In this document: one piece after another, positions 26,036-35,476 of the stretch | Numbering within the stretch: position 1 is the stretch's first letter | Layout: each line of letters begins with the position of its first letter | DNA from: Eubacteriaceae bacterium | GTDB lineage: Bacteria > Bacillota > Clostridia > Lachnospirales > Lachnospiraceae | Direction: 5' to 3' | DNA: 64,000 bases | Assembly (NCBI GenBank): GCA_902363805.1 | Contig: CABJBF010000001.1 | Coordinates: 558,001-622,000 of the forward strand | The notes under the pieces: model-generated | Told to the model about the DNA's origin: nothing | The model's input: the letters and a program-made list of their open reading frames with translations, nothing else | Databases searched by the model: none | Made by a program: the position numbers and the translations under genes

Positions 26036-27009
26036 TGACAGGTTTTTTAGTTTTAAAGGATAAGATAGTAAATTTTTATAATGAACACGGAGCTTTGGTA
26101 AGACCTGTTATTAAGTTCTTAGTTACATTTGTTGCCTTTACTCTTATAAATAGTCATATAGGATATTTAGAGATACTAGATAACCAGCTTATGTTGTTAG
26201 TGGCAGCAATAGTACTTTCATTTGTACCATGGTCATTAATTGTAGTTGTATTTTCAGGTATGGTGATTGTTAATTTGTATGCTTTGACGTTAGAAATTGC
26301 AGTGGTAGTATTGGTATTAATGATAATAATGTTCTTATTATTTTTTAGATTTTCATCAAGAGATGGGATATTTATATTACTTATACCTATAGCATTCTAC
26401 CTGAGAGTTCCATATGTCATACCTATTGTGGCAGGATTAATGTGTTCGCCTGCATCAATAGTATCAGTATCATTTGGAACAATAGTTTATTATATTTTAA
26501 ATGTAGTTGAAACAAATGAAACAGCGATAAGTAATATATCGTCCGATAAAGCTTCTACAGCAGGAATCGGAACAGTAGTTTCCATGATAACAGGAAATAA
26601 AGAAATGATATTAACTGTTGTTGTTTTTGCTATAGTATTATTAATTGTTTATGCGATTAGAAGAAAGTCAATTGACCACGCTTGGAAGAAAGCAATATTA
26701 ATAGGTGGAACAGTTGAATTTGTAGCGTTACTTGTAGGAAGTTTAATATTAAACACAAAAGTTTCAATATTATGGCTTGTTATAGGAACAGCCTTGTCAT
26801 TGTTAATCGCAGTTATTTTACAATTCTTTGTATTTTCTGTGGATTATACAAGAGTTGAACATACACAGTTTGAAGATGATGAGTATTATTATTACGTAAA
26901 AGCAGTTCCTAAGCTTAATGTTGCGGAACCGGAGATGAATGTAAAACGTATTAATGCCCAAAGACAACACAATAAAAATAAAATTAAGAAAAAGAGCAAT
27001 AAAAATTAA
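26035..27009 (+). CDS. Polytopic membrane protein upstream of cdaA
   Basis: 324 residues with about eight or nine hydrophobic segments and a basic C-terminal tail (QRQHNKNKIKKKSNKN). GTG start at 26035 overlaps the preceding stop. No transporter family or catalytic motif is recognised. Its fixed place just before diadenylate cyclase suggests a membrane partner of the c-di-AMP system or an independent envelope role. Confidence 0.65.
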   Translation: MTGFLVLKDKIVNFYNEHGALVRPVIKFLVTFVAFTLINSHIGYLEILDNQLMLLVAAIVLSFVPWSLIVVVFSGMVIVNLYALTLEIAVVVLVLMIIMFLLFFRFSSRDGIFILLIPIAFYLRVPYVIPIVAGLMCSPASIVSVSFGTIVYYILNVVETNETAISNISSDKASTAGIGTVVSMITGNKEMILTVVVFAIVLLIVYAIRRKSIDHAWKKAILIGGTVEFVALLVGSLILNTKVSILWLVIGTALSLLIAVILQFFVFSVDYTRVEHTQFEDDEYYYYVKAVPKLNVAEPEMNVKRINAQRQHNKNKIKKKSNKN

Positions 27010-27046
27010 CATTTGTACGTTAATGTAATGAGAGAGGAGTGATAAA

Positions 27047-27943
27047 ATGAGCATATTAAAAGAATATTTAGGAATTTTTTCTGACAAATATTTGACAATG
27101 CCTAAGATTTATGCAAGTGATATTGTGGAAATATTTATTATTGCTGTTCTTGTATATTACATTATGATATGGTTCCAAAGAAGCAGGGCATGGACTTTGT
27201 TTAAGGGAATTATAGTTATTGTACTGTTTATGTTTGCGGCAGTACTGTTTAACCTTACGACCATATTATGGATAGCAGATAAGACGTTAAGTGTTGGAAT
27301 TATAGCAATTATAATTATTTTCCAGCCTGAACTGAGAAAGGCATTAGAGGAATTAGGTAAGAAAAATGTCATTTCCAGATATTTTAAATTTGGAAGTAAT
27401 ACAGGCGATGATAGATTTAGTGACAGATCAATTGAAGAAATTGTGAGAGCTACAGTCGACCTTGCTAAAGTAAAAACAGGAGCCTTAATTGTAATTGCAA
27501 AAGATCAGGATTTGACTGAATACGAGGAAACAGGAATAAGACTTGATGCAGATATAAGCAGACAGTTGTTCATTAATATATTTGAAAAGAATACTCCTCT
27601 TCATGATGGAGCAGTAATTATTGATGGTGATAAAATCACAGCAGCTACTTGTTATCTGCCTTTGTCAAACAGCACATCTTTGAGTAAAGATTTAGGTACA
27701 AGACACAGAGCCGGAGTTGGTATCAGTGAAGTATCTGACAGTGTTGTTGTAATTGTATCTGAAGAAACAGGAAGTATTTCTATTGCAAGAGATGGAAAAC
27801 TTATTCGATATGCAGATGCAGCAACTTTGAAAAATGAACTTAAAAAAGTTCAGGCGAAGGAAGAAGTAAAGAGCAAAAAGAAGAAAGGGTGGAGGCGCAA
27901 TGAAGTCAGTGACGAAAAAACTGAGAGAATCAATAACAAATAA
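27047..27943 (+). CDS. cdaA: Diadenylate cyclase CdaA
   Basis: Makes cyclic di-AMP from two ATP. 298 residues: three N-terminal membrane helices (about 25-105) and a DisA_N/DAC domain (about 110-260). The catalytic DGA motif is in PLHDGAVIIDG and the RHR motif in LGTRHRAGVGISE. C-terminal Lys/Glu tail. It overlaps the downstream cdaR by 44 bp, so the two are translationally coupled as in most Firmicutes. Controls potassium and osmotic balance and wall homeostasis in relatives. Confidence 0.95.
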   Translation: MSILKEYLGIFSDKYLTMPKIYASDIVEIFIIAVLVYYIMIWFQRSRAWTLFKGIIVIVLFMFAAVLFNLTTILWIADKTLSVGIIAIIIIFQPELRKALEELGKKNVISRYFKFGSNTGDDRFSDRSIEEIVRATVDLAKVKTGALIVIAKDQDLTEYEETGIRLDADISRQLFINIFEKNTPLHDGAVIIDGDKITAATCYLPLSNSTSLSKDLGTRHRAGVGISEVSDSVVVIVSEETGSISIARDGKLIRYADAATLKNELKKVQAKEEVKSKKKKGWRRNEVSDEKTERINNK

Positions 27944-29153
27944 TATTATGTTAAAAATTGCGGCTGTTTTTATCGCGGCACTTGTATGGCTTGCCGTTGT
28001 AAACTTAAGTGACCCGACTAAAACAATAACAATATATGGAATTCCAATAAATTTGACAGATGAGGAAGCCATTACAGACCAGAATAAAGTATATAAAGTT
28101 GACCAGAGATTAACATTAAATGTTACTATAACCGGAAAGAGATCCGTAATTTCAGAGTTGAGTTCAGATGATTTTACGGCTGTTGCACCATTAGATGAAA
28201 TTTCAGTTGCCAATTCAGTTCAGGTAGAAGTTTCAGCTAATAAGAAAAATGTAGAAAATAAGATTTCAATTGTTAATCAGTCAGTAAAGGCAGTTTCAGT
28301 AGATGTTGAAGATTTAGTGGACGAGCAGTATCCTGTGGAAGTAGAAATTACAGGAGAACTTGCAAAGGGATATTATTTAGGAGGGTATAGCAACTCAAGA
28401 AATAATATTATTGTAACGGCACCGGAATCAGTACAGCATAAGATTGACAAAGCAAAAGTTATCGTAGATGTTTCTAATGCAAGTCAGAGTTTTGAAGAAA
28501 AGTATAAAATTAAATTATATGATGAAAATGGAAATACAATTAAAAACACTAATGTAACTAAGAACTATAATAAGACAAAAGTAAGTATTGAAGTATTAAA
28601 GGGAAATACAATTCCTGTAGATGTTGAATATAGTGGTAAACCGGCAAAGGGATATGAAGTTACAGGGGTAGAATTTCAACCACAAAAAGTTACGCTTGTT
28701 GGTAAGCACAGTCTGATAGATTCACTAGAATCAATCAAAGTTCCGAAAGAGGATATCTCTGTTGATGGAGCAAAAGATACGGTTAACGTCGAAGTAAATC
28801 TTAATAAGTATTTACCGGATGGTGTAAGTGTGTCAGATTCGGCAAATGCTATTGCAACAATAACAGTTAAAGTTGAAAAGTTGGAAACAAAAAAATTTCA
28901 AATAAACAAAAGTGACATATCATTACAGAATATTGAAAGCGGATATATTGCAGAAATTTCCAGTGACTCAATTAGTGTATCGCTTACAGGGCTTAAGTCT
29001 GAACTTGATAAAGTTACACCAGATGATATTAAAGCAGTTGTAAATTTAAAAGGTATTAATTCAAATAAAACAGTTGATGTTTCTTTGACGGTACCTAATA
29101 ATACAACATTAAAGAACAAAGTGTCTGTAAAGGTAAAAGTTACGAAGAAGTAA
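27900..29153 (+). CDS. cdaR: CdaR (YbbR-domain) regulator of CdaA
   Basis: 417 residues. One N-terminal membrane helix (about 16-36, NIMLKIAAVFIAALVWLAVVN) followed by about four YbbR repeats outside the membrane, recognisable by recurring EITGELAKGYYLGGY and VEYSGKPAKGYEVTGVEF blocks. CdaR binds and modulates CdaA. It starts inside cdaA with GGAGG upstream (GGGTGGAGGCGCA). Confidence 0.93.
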   Translation: MKSVTKKLRESITNNIMLKIAAVFIAALVWLAVVNLSDPTKTITIYGIPINLTDEEAITDQNKVYKVDQRLTLNVTITGKRSVISELSSDDFTAVAPLDEISVANSVQVEVSANKKNVENKISIVNQSVKAVSVDVEDLVDEQYPVEVEITGELAKGYYLGGYSNSRNNIIVTAPESVQHKIDKAKVIVDVSNASQSFEEKYKIKLYDENGNTIKNTNVTKNYNKTKVSIEVLKGNTIPVDVEYSGKPAKGYEVTGVEFQPQKVTLVGKHSLIDSLESIKVPKEDISVDGAKDTVNVEVNLNKYLPDGVSVSDSANAIATITVKVEKLETKKFQINKSDISLQNIESGYIAEISSDSISVSLTGLKSELDKVTPDDIKAVVNLKGINSNKTVDVSLTVPNNTTLKNKVSVKVKVTKK

Positions 29154-29168
29154 ATGGAGGACTTGATT

Positions 29169-30194
29169 ATGAGTACTATATTAGTAACCGGAGGAGCAGG
29201 ATTTATTGGAAGTCATACATGTGTTGAATTATTAAATTCAGGATATGATGTAGTTGTTTTAGATAATTTGTCTAACTCATCAGAAGAATCCTTAAGAAGA
29301 GTTCAGAAGATTACAGGAAAAAGCCTGAAATTTTATGAAGGAGATATTGCTGACAAAGAATTAGTAGGTAAGATTTTAGATGAAAATAAGATTTTTGCAG
29401 TAATTCATTTTGCAGGATTAAAGGCAGTAGGAGAATCTGTTGCAAAACCATTAGAATATTACAGAAATAATATTTCAGGTACATTAGATATGTGCGATGT
29501 GATGAGAAACAAAGGTGTAAAGAATATTGTATTCAGTTCATCAGCTACAGTATACGGTGACCCGGCTACAGTACCTATTACTGAAGATTTCCCACTTTCA
29601 GCAACAAATCCATACGGAAGAACAAAACTTATGCAGGAAGAAATCTTTAGAGATTTCTATGTCGCTGACAAAGAATGGAACATTCTTTTATTAAGATATT
29701 TCAATCCAATTGGAGCACATAAGAGTGGAGAAATTGGAGAAGATCCTAACGGAATTCCAAACAACCTTATGCCATACATTGCAAAGGTGGCAACAGGTCA
29801 GCTCCCAAAGGTAAACGTATTTGGCAATGATTATCCTACAAAAGATGGTACGGGCGTAAGAGATTATATTCATGTAGTTGATTTGGCAAAGGGACATGTA
29901 AAGGCAATTCAGAAATTAGAAAAATGTCCTGATATAGGTGTTAAGGCATATAATTTAGGAACAGGAATCGGATATAGTGTATTAGATGTTATTGAGAACT
30001 TCAGCAAGGCCTGTGGAAAACAGATTCCTTACGAAATAACAGAAAGAAGACCTGGAGATATTGCAGAATGTTATGCAAATGCATCCCTTGCAAAAGAAGA
30101 GTTAGGCTGGGAAGCAGAATATGGAATCAAGGAAATGTGTGAAGATACATGGAATTGGCAAAAGAAAAACCCTAATGGATATAAGGGAGTATAA
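29169..30194 (+). CDS. galE: UDP-glucose 4-epimerase
   Basis: 341 residues, SDR-type epimerase interconverting UDP-glucose and UDP-galactose. N-terminal NAD motif [11 protein letters not shown], catalytic SSSATVYG (Ser/Thr) and YGRTK (Tyr-x3-Lys), and RYFNPIGAH and [13 protein letters not shown] as in GalE. ATG 29169 follows GGAGG at 29156-29160; an ATG at 29154 precedes that site and is rejected. It begins 15 bp after cdaR and precedes an LCP ligase, so it likely supplies sugar nucleotides for wall or capsule glycans. Confidence 0.95.
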   Translation: MSTILVTGGAGFIGSHTCVELLNSGYDVVVLDNLSNSSEESLRRVQKITGKSLKFYEGDIADKELVGKILDENKIFAVIHFAGLKAVGESVAKPLEYYRNNISGTLDMCDVMRNKGVKNIVFSSSATVYGDPATVPITEDFPLSATNPYGRTKLMQEEIFRDFYVADKEWNILLLRYFNPIGAHKSGEIGEDPNGIPNNLMPYIAKVATGQLPKVNVFGNDYPTKDGTGVRDYIHVVDLAKGHVKAIQKLEKCPDIGVKAYNLGTGIGYSVLDVIENFSKACGKQIPYEITERRPGDIAECYANASLAKEELGWEAEYGIKEMCEDTWNWQKKNPNGYKGV

Positions 30195-30209
30195 TATTGG
30201 AGAATACAA

Positions 30210-31523
30210 ATGAGTTCAAAAAATAAAACAAAGCAGCAGAAGTTAAAGACTTTATCAAGATTAAAGAAGGTCCTGATACTTTTTGAAGTACTGTTTGCAG
30301 TATGTGTTATTTTAATGGGCACGGTAATGTTTGTGCCAGCTGTAAAAGGAGCAATTGTTGAAGGACTTACAAAAACACCGGTAGGACAAAATATAATAAA
30401 ATTGTTCGGAAGCAAATCTTATGATAAAAGTGTATTTGATGGTGATTTTAACAAGAACCAAGTAGAAACAAATAATCTTCAATACAATTATTCTGAAGAA
30501 TATACTAATTTTATTTTATTTGGAATTGATTCACGAACAAGTCAGTTTGACGAGGGTACAAACAGTGATTCAATGGTAATTGTAAGTGTTCACAATACTA
30601 CAGGTGAAGTAAAGATGGTGTCTATTTATAGAGATACATTTTTGAGAATATATAATAGCGATGGAACATATAAATATTTCAAAGTAAATTCAGCATATTC
30701 AGTTGGTGGTGCTGAAGGAGCTATTAATACTTTAAATAAAAATTTGGATTTACAGCTTACAGATTACGTTACTGTTAATTTTGCCGGTGTAGCAAAGATA
30801 ATAGATACTCTTGGTGGAATTAAAGTTAATCTTACAGATGATGAGGTTAATCAGCTTAATCATCATATGAAGAGTACAATCAGTACTACAGGAGAATATG
30901 CAAAGCCTATAGCCAAAAGTGGAAAGAACATAAAGCTGAATGGTATTCAGGCCACTACATATTGTAGAATCCGTAAGGCAACATTTTATGATCCGGACAC
31001 TGGTAAAGCCATAAGGGATGACTTTGGAAGAGCTGCACGTCAGCGTTCTGTTATTATGAAATTAGTAGACAGAGCTAAAAAAGCAAGTGTAAGTGAACTT
31101 CAGCAGATGATAAACACTGTTTTAGATGAAAATACAAAGAAAGAAAAGATAATTTCTACAAGTTTTGATTTTGATCAGATAGTAGGAATGTTACCAATCA
31201 TTTTTGACTTTTCATTGAGTGGAAGTGAAGGATTCCCATCAGAACTTACAACAGGAACAATAGATAATACAAGTTATGTTTTACCACAGGGGTTAAGCCA
31301 GAATGTAACAGCATTGCATGAATTCCTTTATGGAGAAGAAAATTATCAGCCAACTTCAACTGTTGAAGAAATAGACAGTAGTATTGTTAGTCAGACAGGT
31401 GTTTCTTCAAGTTCTACAGGTTATAATCCTACAGAGATGGGTGGAACAAGTACAGATAAAGAGGAATCGCAGACAGAAGAGTTTTATGATTACGATGATG
31501 GTGGCGATACAGAATTTCATTAA
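30210..31523 (+). CDS. LytR-CpsA-Psr (LCP) family glycopolymer ligase
   Basis: 437 residues. Basic cytoplasmic start, one membrane helix (about 17-38), then an LCP domain (about 90-320): FILFGIDSRTSQFDEG, SDSMVIVSVHNTTGEV, VSIYRDTFLRI, KVNSAYSVGGAEGA, FGRAARQRSVI. LCP proteins move teichoic acid or capsule from undecaprenyl carriers to peptidoglycan. The C-terminal tail is Ser/Thr/acidic and unstructured. RBS TTGGAGA precedes ATG 30210; the gene follows galE by 15 bp. Confidence 0.92.
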   Translation: MSSKNKTKQQKLKTLSRLKKVLILFEVLFAVCVILMGTVMFVPAVKGAIVEGLTKTPVGQNIIKLFGSKSYDKSVFDGDFNKNQVETNNLQYNYSEEYTNFILFGIDSRTSQFDEGTNSDSMVIVSVHNTTGEVKMVSIYRDTFLRIYNSDGTYKYFKVNSAYSVGGAEGAINTLNKNLDLQLTDYVTVNFAGVAKIIDTLGGIKVNLTDDEVNQLNHHMKSTISTTGEYAKPIAKSGKNIKLNGIQATTYCRIRKATFYDPDTGKAIRDDFGRAARQRSVIMKLVDRAKKASVSELQQMINTVLDENTKKEKIISTSFDFDQIVGMLPIIFDFSLSGSEGFPSELTTGTIDNTSYVLPQGLSQNVTALHEFLYGEENYQPTSTVEEIDSSIVSQTGVSSSSTGYNPTEMGGTSTDKEESQTEEFYDYDDGGDTEFH

Positions 31524-31530
31524 AGAAATA

Positions 31531-31597
31531 TAAAAAATAGCTGAGAAGTATTTTAGAGAGCAAATGTGTAACTATTTTACTTTTCGGCTATTTTTAT
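31531..31597 (+). terminator. Terminator after LCP gene
   Basis: AAAAATAGCTGAGAAGTA pairs with TACTTTTCGGCTATTTTT, ending in five T. Its 3' arm overlaps a copy of the 75-bp dispersed repeat. Confidence 0.75.
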
Positions 31598-31637
31598 GAG
31601 CAAGCTCATGTGGCTTAGATTTTTAGACTTTGGTATC
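31563..31637 (-). repeat. 75-bp dispersed palindromic element, copy 1
   Basis: Aligns along its length with the copies at 33528, 44029 and 44745. Core ATGAGCAAGCTCAT is a perfect small palindrome; the GGTATC end matches GGCATC in the other copies. Left end is diverged, so its boundary is approximate. Confidence 0.65.
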
Positions 31638-31763
31638 AAAAATTGTTGCGATTTCAAAACTTTTTAACAAAGGGAACACAAAAACATCACAAATTAAAAC
31701 TAAACTGTTACTTGTAATAAAGATAGACGTTACAAAGAATGTGTACAGAAAGGGGAAAGCAAT

Positions 31764-33380
31764 ATGTACGATGAAGAAAATAATGTTAACAGCAACCAGA
31801 CAGAGGAAACTGTAAACGATAATCAAAATAGTAACAATGAAACAAATGGTAACGTAAACGGAAATAGTGAACAAAGTGGCTCATATTATAATAGTGGCAA
31901 CACAAACAACAATGGTCAGGGTTCATATTACAATAGTGGAAATAATTCATATTATAATCAGAGTAATAATTCAAACAACAGATATGATAATTCAAATTCA
32001 GGATATAACAATTACAATAATGGTTATAATAACTATAATGATAACAACAAAAAGCCAAAAAAGAATAAGACTGCAATTTTAATTTCATGTATAGCAGGTG
32101 TGGTTGTTGTTTTAGCTGTAGGAGTTTCGTTAATAACAAGTTCTATTGCTGGAAAAGGTAATAATACAAATAACATTTTATCATCAGATAACAGCAGCAA
32201 AAAGACAACAACAGCAGATAATAAAGATATTCCTAGTGTCGGTTCAACAGATGTTATTGAAGATACAAATTCAGGTTCAGATGGAAAAGTTGTAATAACA
32301 GATGTATCTGATGTTGTTTCAGACGTTATGAATTCAGTTGTAGCTATTACAAATACTACATTAGTTCAATCAAATTATTATGATAATTTTAGTTATTTCT
32401 ATGGTTATGGTTTTGGAAATAATGATGGAAATAACAATGGACAGTCATATGAAGAACAGTCAGCAGGTTCAGGAATTATCGTAGAACAGACAGACACAGA
32501 ATTGCTTGTAGTTACAAATAACCACGTAGTAGAGGGTGCAGATTCATTATCAATTCAGTTTGTAGATGGTGAATCAGTTGAAGGCAGTGTAAAAGGTACA
32601 GATACAAAGGCAGATGTTGCTGTAGTAGCAATTAAATTATCAGATATTAAGGAATCAACTTTAAAGGCAATTAAGAAAGCAACACTTGGGAATTCAGATG
32701 AAGTAACAGTAGGTGAAGGTGTAATTGCGATTGGTAATGCATTAGGTTATGGTCAGTCAGTTACATCAGGAATTATTAGTGCAAAAGATAGAGAAGTAAC
32801 ATTTGATAATAACAATACAATGAAATTACTTCAGACAGATGCGGCAATTAATGGTGGTAATAGTGGTGGAGCTTTAATTAATGCAAAAGGTGAAGTAATC
32901 GGAATTAACGTAGCTAAATATTCATCAAGTTCTACATCTTCATCAGCAAGCGTAGAAGGAATGGGATTTGCAATTCCAATTTCATCAGTAACAGATATTA
33001 TTAATAATTTGGAACAGAGAGAAACAAGAACAAAGGTTTCATCAGATGAAAAAGGATATCTTGGAATCCAGGGATATATTGTAACATCTGATGCAGTAGA
33101 ACAGTATTCAATGCCGGAAGGTGTTTATGTATACGCAGTAACAGACGGTGCGGCAGCAGCAAAAGCCGGAATCGTAGCAACAGATGTAATCGTAGGATTT
33201 GACGGTCAGACAGTAAATTCAATGGATGATTTACAGAGTATATTGGAATACTATAAAGCTGGAGAAACAGTTACTGTAAAAGTCGCATACAGAGACGGAA
33301 GAGATTATAAAGAAAAAGATGTAAGCTTAACATTAAGTTCTTCAAGCGAAGCCGGAGCAAATGAACAGACAACAAAATAA
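31764..33380 (+). CDS. htrA: HtrA/DegP-like membrane-anchored serine protease
   Basis: 538 residues. A cytoplasmic N-terminus of about 95 residues is extremely Asn/Tyr/Ser/Gly-rich (repeated YYNSGN), followed by one membrane helix (about 98-122), a trypsin-like domain (about 180-415) and one PDZ domain (about 425-525). Catalytic triad: His in TNNHVVEGAD (about 254), Asp in KADVAVVAI (about 284), Ser in NGGNSGGAL (about 367). Degrades misfolded exported proteins. RBS AAAGGGG precedes ATG 31764. The N-terminal low-complexity region is longer than in most relatives. Confidence 0.93.
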   Translation: MYDEENNVNSNQTEETVNDNQNSNNETNGNVNGNSEQSGSYYNSGNTNNNGQGSYYNSGNNSYYNQSNNSNNRYDNSNSGYNNYNNGYNNYNDNNKKPKKNKTAILISCIAGVVVVLAVGVSLITSSIAGKGNNTNNILSSDNSSKKTTTADNKDIPSVGSTDVIEDTNSGSDGKVVITDVSDVVSDVMNSVVAITNTTLVQSNYYDNFSYFYGYGFGNNDGNNNGQSYEEQSAGSGIIVEQTDTELLVVTNNHVVEGADSLSIQFVDGESVEGSVKGTDTKADVAVVAIKLSDIKESTLKAIKKATLGNSDEVTVGEGVIAIGNALGYGQSVTSGIISAKDREVTFDNNNTMKLLQTDAAINGGNSGGALINAKGEVIGINVAKYSSSSTSSSASVEGMGFAIPISSVTDIINNLEQRETRTKVSSDEKGYLGIQGYIVTSDAVEQYSMPEGVYVYAVTDGAAAAKAGIVATDVIVGFDGQTVNSMDDLQSILEYYKAGETVTVKVAYRDGRDYKEKDVSLTLSSSSEAGANEQTTK

Positions 33381-33407
33381 TATATAGACTATAAAGAGTG
33401 AATAAGA

Positions 33408-33447
33408 AGCCTATAGATTTGTTTTAAAACAATTCTATGGGATTTTT
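33408..33447 (+). terminator. Terminator after htrA
   Basis: CCTATAGATTTGTTTT pairs with AAAACAATTCTATGGG, then ATTTTTGG. Confidence 0.75.
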
Positions 33448-33527
33448 GGTGTCGTTTATTCAAAGAAATTGCCATAGCATATGGTTTTGTGATAATATGT
33501 TACAAGATTTAAAAGAATCAGATATAT

Positions 33528-33680
33528 AATGCCTGAGTCAAAAGGGTTAACCCCACATGAACTTGCTCATAAGTGGGTGAAAGACCTTAGGACCCGCGCC
33601 AATATGAGCAAAAAGCGGGAAGACTATCCCACGATATGCGAATATCGGGTAGAATCAAAGTTGGGGTGCCCCTGAAATTA
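33528..33680 (+). repeat. Dispersed palindromic element, copy 2 (long form) and possible structured RNA
   Basis: The first 60 bases (GAGTCAAAAGG..ACATGAACTTGCTCAT..GTGGGTGAAAGACC) align with the 75-bp elements, and the end (TGCCCCTGAAATTA) matches the end of the 44745 copy (TGCCCCTGGCATCAAATTA). Between them lies about 75 extra bases with hairpins CCCGC..GCGGG, CGATAT-GCGA-ATATCG and GGGG-TG-CCCC. ACCCCA near the start can pair with TGGGGT near the end. It fills most of the 33381-33717 gap upstream of the ClpX-like gene. Confidence 0.6.
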
Positions 33681-33717
33681 TATAAAGTACTATGGTGATA
33701 ACTGAAAGGAAAACAGC

Positions 33718-35259
33718 ATGGATAAAGAATTTGAAACAAAAGAAGATATGAATATAAAAGAAAACGAAGAAATCATTAATGATAAAGAAACGACAGATGA
33801 ATCATTAGATAATACTAATGAAACAAAAAAAGACTATATAAAAAAAGAAGACACATCTTCAACAGACAAAGATGATAATGAAGATGAATATGAAAAAATT
33901 TGTTATGTCTGCAGAAGACCTGAGAGCCGTGCAGGAAAGATGGTATCAATGCCGGGAAACATATATGTATGTACAGATTGTTTGCAGAGAAGTTTTGATA
34001 CAATGAATGATGGATTAGCAGGATTCCCGGGATTTGGCGGATTAAATGGGATGAATGTGAACATAAGTGAAGAGGATTTGGAAAAATTATTAAAAATGCC
34101 TAATGTAAGAATGGTTACAAGTGATGATTTTAATAGAGAAATTCCAAAAAATCAGAAATTAAAGAAAAAGAAAAAAACAGAAGAAAAAGAAGTTAAGACT
34201 ATAGATTTGGCAAATTTGCCTGCTCCACATAAAATTAAAGAGCAGTTAGACGAATATGTGGTAGGTCAGGACTATGCTAAAAAAGTAATGTCAGTAGGTG
34301 TTTATAATCACTATAAGAGAGTTGCTAACACGATACAGGATGATGTTGAAATTGAAAAGTCAAACATGCTTATGATAGGACCTACAGGTTGTGGTAAAAC
34401 ATTTCTTGTAAAGACATTGGCAAAAATATTAGATGTGCCTTTGGCAATCGCAGATGCAACATCATTAACTGAGGCAGGATATATTGGTGATGATATAGAA
34501 AGTGTACTTTCTAAATTGTTGGCAGCAGCAGATAATGATGTAGAAAGAGCTGAGACAGGAATTGTATTTATTGATGAAATTGACAAATTAGCAAAGAAAC
34601 AGAATTCAACAAATAGAGATGTAAGCGGAGAATCTGTTCAGCAGGGATTGTTAAAATTGCTAGAAGGCAGTGAAGTTGAGGTGCCGGTTGGAGCAACAAG
34701 TAAAAATGCAATGGTGCCTTTAGCAACAGTAAACACAAAGAATATATTATTTATATGTGGCGGTGCATTTCCGGGATTGGAAGATATTATTAAGGAACGT
34801 CTTAACAAGCAGGCAACAATAGGTTTTATGTCTGATTTGAAAGACAAATATGATAAAGATGCTAAAATATTATCTAAAGTAATAAATGAAGATTTGAGAA
34901 AATTTGGTATGATACCGGAATTCATTGGACGTCTTCCAATAATATTTACATTGGAAGGTTTGACAGAAGAAATGCTTGTAAAAATACTTACAGAGCCAAA
35001 AAATGCTATAATTAAACAGTACAAAAAGTTGCTGGCTATAGATGAAGTAGATTTAAGATTTACAGAAGATGCATTAAAAGAAATAGCTGCAAGAGCGATA
35101 AATAAAAATACAGGAGCAAGAGCTTTGCAGTCTATTATTGAGGACTTCATGCTAGACATTATGTACGAAATTCCAAAAGATGATAATATTGGAACAGTTA
35201 CTGTGACAAAGGAATGCATAGAAAAGAAAGGTGCTCCTATAATTGGATTCAGAGGATAG
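33718..35259 (+). CDS. clpX: ClpX-like AAA+ unfoldase
   Basis: 513 residues, longer than the usual ~420. An acidic N-terminal extension (about 1-58) precedes a four-Cys zinc domain (CYVCRRPESRAG...YVCTDC), a linker, and the AAA+ module: LPAPHKIKEQLDEYVVGQ, Walker A GPTGCGKT, pore loop TEAGYIGDD, Walker B IVFIDEIDK, the ClpP-docking loop with IGF (QATIGFMSDL), and sensor 2 NTGARALQSIIEDFMLDIMYE. It should unfold substrates for ClpP. No clpP or lon gene lies nearby, unlike the usual clpPX order, so it could be a second copy. RBS AAAGGA precedes ATG 33718. Confidence 0.9.
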   Translation: MDKEFETKEDMNIKENEEIINDKETTDESLDNTNETKKDYIKKEDTSSTDKDDNEDEYEKICYVCRRPESRAGKMVSMPGNIYVCTDCLQRSFDTMNDGLAGFPGFGGLNGMNVNISEEDLEKLLKMPNVRMVTSDDFNREIPKNQKLKKKKKTEEKEVKTIDLANLPAPHKIKEQLDEYVVGQDYAKKVMSVGVYNHYKRVANTIQDDVEIEKSNMLMIGPTGCGKTFLVKTLAKILDVPLAIADATSLTEAGYIGDDIESVLSKLLAAADNDVERAETGIVFIDEIDKLAKKQNSTNRDVSGESVQQGLLKLLEGSEVEVPVGATSKNAMVPLATVNTKNILFICGGAFPGLEDIIKERLNKQATIGFMSDLKDKYDKDAKILSKVINEDLRKFGMIPEFIGRLPIIFTLEGLTEEMLVKILTEPKNAIIKQYKKLLAIDEVDLRFTEDALKEIAARAINKNTGARALQSIIEDFMLDIMYEIPKDDNIGTVTVTKECIEKKGAPIIGFRG

Positions 35260-35476
35260 GAATTACTTGAACAAAATGATTAAATTATAGACATAATATT
35301 TAGAAGATTTGTTTTATTAAGTTTATTTTAATAATTATGCAATAAAAATAAATGTTTGATAGTTTATTATATGATGGGTAGGATTGTGAGAGTGTAAATT
35401 TAGAACAATCTGCAACCCATATGTTAATATAAGCAAAACATAGGGACATGAGAGGAAAACGGTAGGAGATGTTATT

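Noticed and set aside
33575..33640. Cobalamin-riboswitch-like string (GGTGAAAGACC...CCCGCGCCAATATGAG)
   Set aside because: The same GGTGAAAGAC block belongs to the repeat family elsewhere, the B12-box is missing, and the downstream clpX has no cobalamin link.
34638..35219. 193-codon minus-strand open frame inside clpX
   Set aside because: It is the shadow of the conserved AAA+ coding frame, with no ribosome site or recognisable motifs.
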